DNA from: Tatlockia sp.
GTDB lineage: Bacteria; Pseudomonadota; Gammaproteobacteria; Legionellales; Legionellaceae
Assembly (NCBI GenBank): GCA_013697725.1
Contig: JACCWI010000055.1
Location: forward strand, 343,759 to 407,758
Direction of reading: 5' to 3'
DNA length: 64,000 nt
Of the stretch, positions 56,461-64,000 are shown piece by piece. Position 1 is the first letter of the stretch; every line of letters begins with the position of its first letter. The position numbers were made by a program, and so were the translations under genes. The notes beneath the pieces are model-generated. The model was not told the origin of the DNA and ran no database searches. It saw only the letters and a program-made list of their open reading frames with translations.

Positions 56461-56621
56461 TCCCGCTCCTATAAGATTAATTTTTCCATTATTAAGCATC
56501 CATGCGGAGATCGCAATCAACCTGTGAAAGATCTTAATCCCTTAAAAAAAACTGTCTAATTTACTTCCATTGTGTTGTTGATTAGCTATAGTATTTTTAT
56601 ACACGTGATAATGGACCTTAC

Positions 56622-58502
56622 TTGAGCGTAAAGACTAATAAATTTTCTTGGGTCTTATCCTTAGGTGCTTTGGGCATAGTTTTTGGTGATATTGGCACTA
56701 GCCCACTTTATGCACTTCGAGAAACTTTAGGCAATTTTCCTATTAATCGAGTAGACGTGTTAGGCGTTTTATCCTTAATATTTTGGTCATTAATTGTTGT
56801 TATTTCCATTAAGTATTTAGTTCTAGTTCTGCGAGCGGATAACGAAGGTGAGGGCGGTGGTTTAGCTCTGCTGGCTTTAATTAAACAAAAAGCCCCTAAA
56901 AACGAGCGAGTCTTTTACCTTTTGGGAATTTTTAGTGCCGGCCTATTATTAGGTGACGCCATGCTAACTCCCGCCATTTCGGTGACCTCAGCCATTGAAG
57001 GATTAAAATTAATTTCCCCTGAATTTGATGAATTGGTAGTGCCTTTATCTGCTATTATCTTGTTTTTATTATTTTTCATGCAATCCTATGGCACAGAGAA
57101 AATTGGCGCTGCTTTTGGCCCAATACTCCTTGTCTGGTTTATAATTATTGCAGTTCTTGGAATGAAGGAAATAATAAAATATCCTGAAGTCCTGCAAGCT
57201 CTTAACCCCTATTATGCTGTCGAATATTTATTTCACCATGGCTATAAAGGTTATGTTCTATTAGGTGGTGTATTCCTGGTAGTTACAGGTGGAGAGGCAC
57301 TTTATGCAGATATCGGGCATTTTGGTAAAAGCCCTATTCGCTATGCATGGTTTACTGTGGCTTTACCTTCACTAGTGCTTAATTATTTTGGGCAAGGTGC
57401 TCATTTAATTAGTCATCCCGAGTCAATCATTAATCCTTTTTATCGCATTGCACCCGAATGGTTTTTTATACCCTTACTAATTATTTCGGCAATGGCAACT
57501 GTAATTGCTTCTCAAGCAGTTATTAGCGCTACCTTTTCTTTAACTAAACAAGCGATTTTACTAGGGTTATGTCCGCGAATTCCGGTGATTCAGACTTCAA
57601 AAAAGAACATAGGACAAATTTATATTCCCCAGATGAATTTATTATTATTAATTGGAACTTTGCTCCTCGTTTTCACTTTTAGAAGTTCTTCGAATATGAC
57701 CCATGCCTATGGTATTGCAGTTAATTTGGTTATGTTACTGGTTACTGCGATGGTTACTTATGCTGCACACCATGTCTGGGGCTGGACATGGCTACGGGTC
57801 GCTGCTGTTTTTATTCCTTTGATATTGATTGATTTGGCATTCTTGGGAGCGAATGCGCATAAATTTTTAACCGGCGGTTGGGTTCCCGTATGTTTTGCTC
57901 TTAGCGTAAGCATTATTATGTATACCTGGAATCAAGGTTTAAAATATTTAAAAAAGCACATTTACCTGCAAAGAGCAGAGGTTTTACAGATTATTAGAGA
58001 ATTAAATTCAAACTCTTTAGCTCATCTTCCAGGTATTACAACCATTTTTATAACTGATACTTATGATACGAGCGGTGGATCTTTTCTTAAATTTGTCAAA
58101 CTAAGTCATGCGGTTCCTGAAAAAATCCTGATTATAAGTTATATCGTCGCTAATAAGCCTCACGTGGAGCCGGGTAAACGAATACAAATTAATCCTATTG
58201 ATAATCGAGTTTGTGAAATGATCTTACACTATGGCTTTATGGATAATATTTCTGTGCCTAGAGCCTTAGCGAGAGCAGTTGAAAAAGGCATGCTTCCATT
58301 TAAGTTGAATGTCGATGTCACTACTTATATGGTAGAAGTTCCAAATGTTATTGCCTCTCGAAAAAAGAAAACACTTGTATTTTATTGGCAAGAAAGACTC
58401 TTTGCTTTTTTAATGAGAAATTATTCCGCAAATTTAAATATCGAGTTTTATAAATTGCCATATAATAGAACAATAGCAATTGGTACTTATTGTAAAATCT
58501 GA
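56622..58502 (+). CDS. kup: Kup-type potassium uptake protein
   Basis: 626 residues. Opening LGALGIVFGDIGTSPLYALRE is the family signature, followed by about 12 helices (GLLLGDAMLTPAISVTSA) and a cytoplasmic C-terminal domain from about residue 450. K+/H+ symport that works at low pH, useful inside a phagosome. The TTG start lies 19 bases after a possible promoter, TTGTTG (56575-56580), 17 bases, TATACA (56598-56603). The 3' end overlaps the convergent DUF1460 gene by 16 bases. Confidence 0.93.
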   Translation: MSVKTNKFSWVLSLGALGIVFGDIGTSPLYALRETLGNFPINRVDVLGVLSLIFWSLIVVISIKYLVLVLRADNEGEGGGLALLALIKQKAPKNERVFYLLGIFSAGLLLGDAMLTPAISVTSAIEGLKLISPEFDELVVPLSAIILFLLFFMQSYGTEKIGAAFGPILLVWFIIIAVLGMKEIIKYPEVLQALNPYYAVEYLFHHGYKGYVLLGGVFLVVTGGEALYADIGHFGKSPIRYAWFTVALPSLVLNYFGQGAHLISHPESIINPFYRIAPEWFFIPLLIISAMATVIASQAVISATFSLTKQAILLGLCPRIPVIQTSKKNIGQIYIPQMNLLLLIGTLLLVFTFRSSSNMTHAYGIAVNLVMLLVTAMVTYAAHHVWGWTWLRVAAVFIPLILIDLAFLGANAHKFLTGGWVPVCFALSVSIIMYTWNQGLKYLKKHIYLQRAEVLQIIRELNSNSLAHLPGITTIFITDTYDTSGGSFLKFVKLSHAVPEKILIISYIVANKPHVEPGKRIQINPIDNRVCEMILHYGFMDNISVPRALARAVEKGMLPFKLNVDVTTYMVEVPNVIASRKKKTLVFYWQERLFAFLMRNYSANLNIEFYKLPYNRTIAIGTYCKI

Positions 58503-59509
58503 GTAGATTGCCAGGAACAGAATTTATCTAAAGGGGTCTGGGGCAACACTATCTCAATATTGATCCCTTTAATGGTCGGGCTAGCTAGCGCTTCTTTGAG
58601 GTAAGGTATTAAAGGAACGTCGATCACTTTTCCATATTGGGAAGAAGCTTGTCTAAAAAAAAGAGTATTGTTTTTCCAAATGGCAAAGCCCAAATGAGAG
58701 ACGTTTAAATTGGTACCGATTATTTCTCGTAAATTCCAGTTAGGACGGACTATTTCTATAATTGCCGCGTGAGGAATTTGTGCAAATATAAAAAGATCTG
58801 GGTGGGCTTTATGGTTAAATAAAGCAGACAAAGGGATGTAAGGAATACTTACCTGCCGTTTTTGTAATTGAGTTCCTCTCTGTTTCAATTCAACTAAACG
58901 GAGGTTTTGTTCAGTTTCATTGGCTGCTTGCAAACGAACTTTTTGTTGCGAAAACCGTTGATACCAGGACGGTTTATCAATTAGTGCTAAAGCAATTTTA
59001 ACTATTGATTGATTATTTCGATTTTTAATGGAACTTGTAATATCTTTAATAAAATGCTGATTTTGATTGTTAGGATTCCAATCCATAGAGATAAAGTGAT
59101 TACGCGAAAGAAAATCAATGTTTCCATTCTTATAACGAATTTTTGCGAGGCAATGCTGAAACCCTTGTTTATTAGCGGCCAAAGCTAAAGCAAGAACAGT
59201 GGTAACATAAGTGTCGCAATCAAAAGCATCAGTACGATACTGTGGATATTGATCGAAACGGGCTTCTGAACCTTCCCCCAAAGCACCTAGCAGATAGGGT
59301 TTTCCGATGAATTCAGCACTAAAATTTTCAATCCTCTTTGCCATAGTCAGCGTAGATGATTTTTCAAGCTTCTGATACAAGGATTGTATCTGGACATCAG
59401 CTTGATGTTGAATTGGGAGAGTTTGAGCCTCAAGCTGAAAGGTTAAAATTAATAGAAAAGAACTGAAAGCGATCCACTTTAGTGTTTTCCTAAGATAAAC
59501 TAAGCTCAT
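58487..59509 (-). CDS. DUF1460 (N-acetylmuramoyl-L-alanine amidase-like) secreted protein
   Basis: 340 residues with a signal peptide (hydrophobic 12-24, cleavage near EAQ). The probable catalytic Cys is in FDCDTYVTTVLALALA near residue 98, and RNHFISMDW near 137 may hold the His of an NlpC/P60-like cysteine hydrolase, as seen in DUF1460 proteins. The protein likely works on cell wall peptides in the periplasm. Its stop lies inside the end of kup. Confidence 0.75.
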   Translation of the reverse strand: MSLVYLRKTLKWIAFSSFLLILTFQLEAQTLPIQHQADVQIQSLYQKLEKSSTLTMAKRIENFSAEFIGKPYLLGALGEGSEARFDQYPQYRTDAFDCDTYVTTVLALALAANKQGFQHCLAKIRYKNGNIDFLSRNHFISMDWNPNNQNQHFIKDITSSIKNRNNQSIVKIALALIDKPSWYQRFSQQKVRLQAANETEQNLRLVELKQRGTQLQKRQVSIPYIPLSALFNHKAHPDLFIFAQIPHAAIIEIVRPNWNLREIIGTNLNVSHLGFAIWKNNTLFFRQASSQYGKVIDVPLIPYLKEALASPTIKGINIEIVLPQTPLDKFCSWQSTQILQ

Positions 59510-59578
59510 TAAAATTCCTTTAGCTAAAAAGTTACTACAAAAACAATATCTTAATTTATAACTTCACCGAGGTACAGA

Positions 59579-60187
59579 ATGCTTAATGCAATATGGCTTG
59601 GAATGATTTTTATTTCGCTAATTGTAGGACTAATTCAGGGTCGTCTTGATCAAGTTGTGCAGGCAGCTACCAATTCCGCTAAGCTAGGCTTTGAAATTGC
59701 CCTAGGTTTGGCGGGAATTATGACTCTATGGTTGGGAATTATGGCAATCGCCTCTGAGTCAGGGCTCATCAATCGCTTATCGCGAGCTTTACGTCCTATA
59801 ATGCGATGGCTCTTCCCAGATGTACCTATCGACCACCCTGCGATGGGTGCGATGGTAATGAATATAGCAGCAAATATGCTAGGTATGGCGAATGCCGCAA
59901 CGCCTTTTGGTCTGCAAGCAATGAAAGAACTGCAGCGTCTTAATAGACACACTGAGGAAGCATCTAATGCGATGTGCACTTTCCTGGCAATTAATACCTC
60001 CAGCGTGCAGCTGATTCCGGCAACGGCAATTGCATTTTTGGCGGCTAATGGCAGCATTAACCCAAGCTCAGTGATATTTAGCTCGCTAGTCGCTACTTCA
60101 ATTTCAACAATGGTTGCAATTATTGCAGTTAAATCTTTAGCCAAGCTGCCCGTGTATCGTATTAAAGGGGTTCCAGTGAATGACTAA
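59579..60187 (+). CDS. spmA: Spore maturation protein A homologue (nucleoside recognition/Gate domain)
   Basis: 202 residues, about five helices. GNMNIAANMLGMANAATPFG-type segment (MNIAANMLGMANAATPFGLQ, residues near 96) and FLAINTSSVQLIP are the Gate-domain motifs of SpmA. GAGGT lies before the ATG. Legionella does not make spores; SpmA/SpmB pairs occur in many non-sporing bacteria and probably form a membrane transporter or channel. It overlaps spmB by eight bases. Confidence 0.9.
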   Translation: MLNAIWLGMIFISLIVGLIQGRLDQVVQAATNSAKLGFEIALGLAGIMTLWLGIMAIASESGLINRLSRALRPIMRWLFPDVPIDHPAMGAMVMNIAANMLGMANAATPFGLQAMKELQRLNRHTEEASNAMCTFLAINTSSVQLIPATAIAFLAANGSINPSSVIFSSLVATSISTMVAIIAVKSLAKLPVYRIKGVPVND

Positions 60188-60713
60188 TTTCGCTAATCAA
60201 TTATCCAATATAATTTTTCTTAGTTTCATAGTGGGTATCCCCTTTTATGGTTTTATAAAAAAAATTAATGTATTTAATGCCTTTGTTAATGGCGCTAAAC
60301 AAGGTTTTGAAACTAGCATAACTATCCTTCCTTATTTAGTAGCGATGCTAGTTGCCATTGGCATGCTTCGCGCTTCTGGTTTTTTTGAATTGATGCAAAT
60401 TGTTCTTGCGCCGCTATTATCCACGTTAGGAATGCCTTCAGAATTATTACCACTGGCACTAATTAGACCTTTTTCAGGTAGTGCTTCAACCGGAATAATG
60501 GCTGAGCTAATTCATCAATATGGCGGTAATTCCTTAATAGCCAAAACTGCGGCGACTATGATGGGTTCGACAGAAACTACTTTCTATGTTGTGGCAATAT
60601 ACTTTGGTGCTGCGGGGATTAAGCGCACTCGTCATGCCATTCCAGCAGGGTTACTAGCAGATTTTGCAGGTGTAGTGGCAAGTGTTGTAATTTGTCGCTA
60701 TCTATTTGCTTGA
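60180..60713 (+). CDS. spmB: Spore maturation protein B homologue
   Basis: 177 residues, about five helices. LIRPFSGSASTGIMAELI and GSTETTFYVVAIYFGAAGIK are the Gate-domain motifs shared with SpmB. The ATG lies inside the end of spmA (ATGACTAA), so the two are coupled and probably form a heteromer. Substrate unknown. Confidence 0.9.
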   Translation: MTNFANQLSNIIFLSFIVGIPFYGFIKKINVFNAFVNGAKQGFETSITILPYLVAMLVAIGMLRASGFFELMQIVLAPLLSTLGMPSELLPLALIRPFSGSASTGIMAELIHQYGGNSLIAKTAATMMGSTETTFYVVAIYFGAAGIKRTRHAIPAGLLADFAGVVASVVICRYLFA

Positions 60714-60794
60714 AGTTTGACTCTGTAGTTTCTAATCAAAAACGAGGAATTTATCGGTGAACGCTAAACAAGGCGGGCAAATAGAAATTTTGAT

Positions 60795-62255
60795 TTAAGC
60801 TGTTTTCCCTTTGCTATTAGCCTTGGCAAACTGACTGGAATCGTGTGACTTCAATAAGCTTAACAAATTATTAGTATTGGATCTAAAACTTGCCATCTCA
60901 CGCAAGGGAACAGCTCCACCTCGAGGTAAATTCACTGTTGTTGGATTTTTAGGTTGATGCTTTACATGGAACTCATAATGGCAATGAGGACCAGAAGCTA
61001 AACCGGTTTGGCCTACATAACCAATAACTTGGCCCCGTTTTACAGCTGCACCTCGGTAAATCCCTTTTTGAAAACGCAACATATGACCATAAATTGTACT
61101 ATACATAGTGTTATGTTTTATTTTAATCATATTGCCATAACCGCTTTGACGTCCAATAATCTCAATATGACCATCCCCAGTAGCATAGATAGGCGTGCCA
61201 ATGGGTGCCGCCAAATCCACTCCTTTATGCGGTCTTTTATAGCGAAGAATAGGATGATTGCGAGCTAAACTAAAGGTTGAGCTAATATGGCTAAAACGTA
61301 AAGGGTAGCGATTGAAAGCATTCTTCAGGCTTGAACCTTGGGGGCTATAATAATCAGAATGTCCATTTCGACTAGTATGTAAAACAGCCTGAAAACTATT
61401 GCTTCGGTTTTTATAGGTGACCGCAACAATTTCTCCGGTAGCAATTAATTTGTCATTCGCATAAGTCGATTTGTATAGGATTGAAAATTGATCATTTGCC
61501 CTCACTTCCTTGGCAAAATTAATATCCCAGGCAAAAATTTCAGTCATTTGCTGTATTAATTTATTAGGGATGTTATAACGTTTAGCGGTTGTATATAAAG
61601 AGCCACGTACTATCGCTGTCACATAATGATTTTTAGTTGTTATTTTATAAGAATTAAGTTTGGTTTTATAATGCTTCCCTTCACGATAAAGGCTCAAAGA
61701 TTGTGTGCTTGAATAGGGAATTGTCATTTTTTCAAGCGTTTTATTGCTGATGAGATATTGTAGCTGTTCATTAGGCCTTAAATGGCTCAAAGTACGAAGT
61801 CGTGGATTCTCACGTGAAATCGTCTGGAAAAGTTGCCGACTTAAACCCACACGTGTAAATACAGAGGAGAGCGAATCACTTCTGCGAGTGATCAGCGATT
61901 TTATTTCATCCACTTTCGGAACAATAGGTGTTGGTTTAACCTGCTTTAGAATTGCAGATGTCAACGTTTTATTCGAGGTAGTTGTGTGTTGTAAATTTGC
62001 TGCCCCAGCATTGACTTGATTAACTCTTTGAAGCCCTCGTGAAGGAAGCAATACAGGATGGTTTAAAGACTTGGATGCAAAAGTTGAAATATCTATGGCG
62101 GGTAATTCAGATCTATTATAATGAATTCTTTGTTTATGAGGGAAAGACTTCACTAAAAGAAAAGGTAAGGTGAAGGTGATCACCAAAGCAATAAAAGCCA
62201 TTAATTTAGATGGCTTAGCTGATTTTTTTATTGAGACATTGGGTCGTTGATCCAT
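60795..62255 (-). CDS. M23 family murein endopeptidase (MepM/OapA type)
   Basis: 486 residues with an N-terminal membrane anchor (about 18-35). A LysM-like/OapA part lies at about 125-180 (DSLSSVFTRVGLSRQLFQTI), a Csd3-type middle domain follows, and the M23 peptidase domain spans about 335-445: zinc ligands in RPHKGVDLAAPIG and SGPHCHYEFH, with IKHNTMYSTIYGHM between. It cleaves D,D-crosslinks of peptidoglycan so that new strands can be inserted. The plan matches MepM (YebA). It diverges from tyrS across a 400-base gap. Confidence 0.9.
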   Translation of the reverse strand: MDQRPNVSIKKSAKPSKLMAFIALVITFTLPFLLVKSFPHKQRIHYNRSELPAIDISTFASKSLNHPVLLPSRGLQRVNQVNAGAANLQHTTTSNKTLTSAILKQVKPTPIVPKVDEIKSLITRRSDSLSSVFTRVGLSRQLFQTISRENPRLRTLSHLRPNEQLQYLISNKTLEKMTIPYSSTQSLSLYREGKHYKTKLNSYKITTKNHYVTAIVRGSLYTTAKRYNIPNKLIQQMTEIFAWDINFAKEVRANDQFSILYKSTYANDKLIATGEIVAVTYKNRSNSFQAVLHTSRNGHSDYYSPQGSSLKNAFNRYPLRFSHISSTFSLARNHPILRYKRPHKGVDLAAPIGTPIYATGDGHIEIIGRQSGYGNMIKIKHNTMYSTIYGHMLRFQKGIYRGAAVKRGQVIGYVGQTGLASGPHCHYEFHVKHQPKNPTTVNLPRGGAVPLREMASFRSNTNNLLSLLKSHDSSQFAKANSKGKTA

Positions 62256-62656
62256 GTTCCGCCTTTACTACTGACACCCCTTTGGGTGTGGTATATTCTA
62301 AGATGGTCATCAAATTATCCGCTTGAACTGGTACTGCTTTCCTAAGAAATGCACCTGGCTGATGAGTTATCTAGATTTAGCCAAAGGAACCCTAAATTCA
62401 GTTGCTCAAATAAGGCACTGAGCAATTTAAGTTATATCATCAAAACTAAAGTCAGTGCTTTGCAACAACTAACCGACTAATCATTCTATCTAATCAGCCA
62501 CTGATAGTCATCACTACTTGAAAGTTTATTCAAGATTGCCCTAAAAAAGCTAATCTTAGTTATTTAACAGCCTATCCTCTAGCGAGAATAGATTAACCGG
62601 GCTAAGATACTCGCTGCAAGTTATTAGGTCAATCATTAAAACTAAGGTCAGTTGTC
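62256..62656. other. Divergent intergenic region between M23 peptidase and tyrS with a direct repeat
   Basis: Four hundred bases without a gene. It holds a palindrome ACACCC (62274-62279) / GGGTGT (62284-62289) near the peptidase start, and two 21-base direct repeats at 62436-62456 and 62632-62652 that differ at two positions (core AAAACTAA then GTCAGT). The second copy forms the SD region of tyrS (AAGGTCAG). No tRNA, riboswitch fold or ORF is evident. Confidence 0.55.
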
Positions 62657-63862
62657 ATGATATTTGAAAAATCAGTCTGCGATGAATTAAAGCGTGGTTG
62701 TGAAGAGATACTTCCTGAAGAAGGATTAGAAAAAATACTCCTCAAAGAAAAACCATTAACAATTAAAGCAGGTTTCGATCCTACCGCTCCCGATCTTCAC
62801 TTAGGTCATACTGTACTGTTAAATAAATTACGGCAATTTCAGCAATATGGCCATAAGGTCATATTTTTGATTGGCGATTTCACTGCAATGATTGGTGACC
62901 CCACAGGCAAAAATGTTACTCGCATGCCTTTAAGTCAAGAAGAAGTTGCAGAGAATGCAAAAACTTATCAGCAACAAGTTTTCAAAATTCTTGATCCAGA
63001 AAAAACACAGATCTCATTTAATTCTGAATGGATGGGGCAAAAGAGTGCTGCTGATTTGATTCGTTTGGCAGCAAGCCATACTGTGGCAAGAATGCTTGAA
63101 AGAGACGATTTTAACAAACGCTATAATTCAGGGCAGCCCATAGCAATTCACGAATTTCTCTATCCTTTAATTCAAGGTTATGACTCAGTAGTATTAAACG
63201 CTGATATTGAGTTAGGAGGGACTGATCAAAAATTTAATCTTTTAATGGGTCGGGAACTACAAAAACATTTTGCTAAAGAGCCGCAATTAGTGATGATGAC
63301 CCCTTTAATTGAGGGGCTCGATGGCATTAAAAAAATGTCTAAATCACTCAATAATTATATAGGCATTAGTGAAGCTCCTGACTCTATGTTTGGCAAACTT
63401 ATGTCAGTGTCCGATGAGCTAATGTGGCGATACATTGAGCTGCTAAGTTTTAAAACCGGGCAGGAAATTGCCCAATTGAAAAAAGCCGTCCTAGAAGGAT
63501 TGAATCCCAGAGATGTAAAAATTGAATTTGCTAAAGAAATAATTTCTCGCTTCCATAATCAAGAGGAGGCAGAAATTGCCCATCAAGCATTTATTGAACG
63601 TTTTCAAAAGGGTATGATTCCGGATGACTTAATTGAACAGGTCATCAGTTGCAAAGAACCTTTCCCTTTGGTGCAGCTTTTAAAGCAAATGGATTTGACA
63701 AAAAGCACATCAGAGTCTATTAGGTTAATTAATCAAGGAGCGATTAAGATAGATGGTGAGCGTTCTACTAACACTTCAGCCTTACTTCATAATGGACATA
63801 CTTATATAATTCAAGTTGGCAAACGTAAGATAGCCAAAGTGCGCATAACTAACGCGGACTAG
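62657..63862 (+). CDS. tyrS: Tyrosyl-tRNA synthetase
   Basis: 401 residues, class I synthetase that charges tRNA-Tyr. HIGH motif as DLHLGHT in [20 protein letters not shown] exactly present before LNNYIG, and a C-terminal S4 RNA-binding domain ([15 protein letters not shown]). Length and motifs match the TyrZ-like bacterial form. AAGGTCAG precedes the ATG. It lies immediately upstream of the rRNA operon promoter. Confidence 0.95.
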   Translation: MIFEKSVCDELKRGCEEILPEEGLEKILLKEKPLTIKAGFDPTAPDLHLGHTVLLNKLRQFQQYGHKVIFLIGDFTAMIGDPTGKNVTRMPLSQEEVAENAKTYQQQVFKILDPEKTQISFNSEWMGQKSAADLIRLAASHTVARMLERDDFNKRYNSGQPIAIHEFLYPLIQGYDSVVLNADIELGGTDQKFNLLMGRELQKHFAKEPQLVMMTPLIEGLDGIKKMSKSLNNYIGISEAPDSMFGKLMSVSDELMWRYIELLSFKTGQEIAQLKKAVLEGLNPRDVKIEFAKEIISRFHNQEEAEIAHQAFIERFQKGMIPDDLIEQVISCKEPFPLVQLLKQMDLTKSTSESIRLINQGAIKIDGERSTNTSALLHNGHTYIIQVGKRKIAKVRITNAD

Positions 63863-63893
63863 AGAATTAATTTCAAAAAAAGGAAGAAAGTAA

Positions 63894-63921
63894 TTGACAA
63901 GGGAATGTGGATGAGTAGAAT
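63894..63921 (+). promoter_or_regulatory. rRNA operon promoter
   Basis: Perfect -35 TTGACA (63894-63899), 16-base spacer, -10 TAGAAT (63916-63921), followed by a short GC-poor then GC-rich discriminator. An AT-rich stretch upstream could act as an UP element. Confidence 0.8.
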
Positions 63922-63929
63922 ACGCAACA

Positions 63930-64000
63930 CGCCGGAAGGGCAAGTTCATTAATAAAATAGAAGACAAACTGTGTGGGCGCTTTAGAGAACTTTGAGAGCG
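63930..64000 (+). ncRNA. Start of rRNA leader (pre-16S), continues beyond the window
   Basis: GTTCATTAATAA at 63944-63955 resembles the boxA antitermination site (TGCTCTTTAACA). AGACAAACTGTGTGGGCGCT (starting near 63961) is very like the leader segment CAGACAATCTGTGTGGGCAC of E. coli rrn operons. The 16S rRNA gene itself should begin just beyond the right edge; none of it is visible. Confidence 0.72.

Noticed and set aside
59650..60144. 164-codon open frame on the minus strand opposite spmA
   Set aside because: It mirrors the spmA gene in a complementary frame, has no SD, and its protein looks like Ala/Ile-rich shadow sequence.

Overview
The window is AT-rich bacterial DNA that reads as a chromosomal segment of a Legionella species, probably not L. 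pneumophila. Pointers are the eukaryotic-type Ser/Thr kinase with a long disordered N-terminus (a Dot/Icm effector style protein), paired MFS carriers of one subfamily, tandem TyrP-type permeases, a Kup K+ carrier, spmA/spmB, a zinc-type L31, and frequent TTG/GTG starts behind good Shine-Dalgarno (SD) sequences. The genus is inferred from gene content; no rRNA gene lies inside the window.

Layout. (1) 1-17.9 kb: a secondary-metabolite island, all on the + strand. It holds a truncated PKS acyltransferase, an NRPS (condensation remnant, adenylation, carrier, condensation), a free carrier protein, a fatty-acyl-AMP ligase/carrier/ketosynthase protein, an aminomutase-type aminotransferase, a CPBP-like membrane protein, an MFS exporter, a type II thioesterase, an FtsX/LolD-like ABC pair and a half-size ABC exporter. 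The logic is that of a beta-amino-acyl lipopeptide (iturin/mycosubtilin type), but the first genes carry an apparent deletion with a frameshift. (2) 18.1-21.7 kb: AraC regulator, EamA exporter, a TacA/TacT toxin-antitoxin pair with a palindromic operator, and decayed sequence. (3) 21.7-28.7 kb: a minus-strand hypothetical membrane protein and a six-gene glycan operon (FkbM methyltransferase, PglD-like acyltransferase, perosamine-synthase-like aminotransferase, three glycosyltransferases). (4) 28.9-33.5 kb: alcohol dehydrogenase, a secreted two-repeat protein, the kinase and a Spy-like periplasmic protein. (5) 33.6-41.3 kb: two MFS carriers, deoB, zur, hslVU with a heat-shock-type promoter, and a YihY/BrkB membrane protein. 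(6) 41.4-45.6 kb: a stressosome operon (globin RsbR, RsbS, RsbT, RsbX) ending in a GGDEF-EAL c-di-GMP enzyme. (7) 45.7-64 kb: mostly housekeeping genes (wrbA, two exonuclease III paralogues, rpmE, malic enzyme, two more MFS carriers, dam, two TyrP permeases, an OmpA-like lipoprotein, kup, a DUF1460 amidase-like protein, spmAB, an M23 peptidase, tyrS), ending in the promoter and leader of an rRNA operon whose 16S gene lies beyond the right edge.

The two systems most worth attention are the damaged beta-amino lipopeptide cluster, with a hairpin exactly at the deletion junction, and the heme-globin stressosome wired to c-di-GMP turnover.
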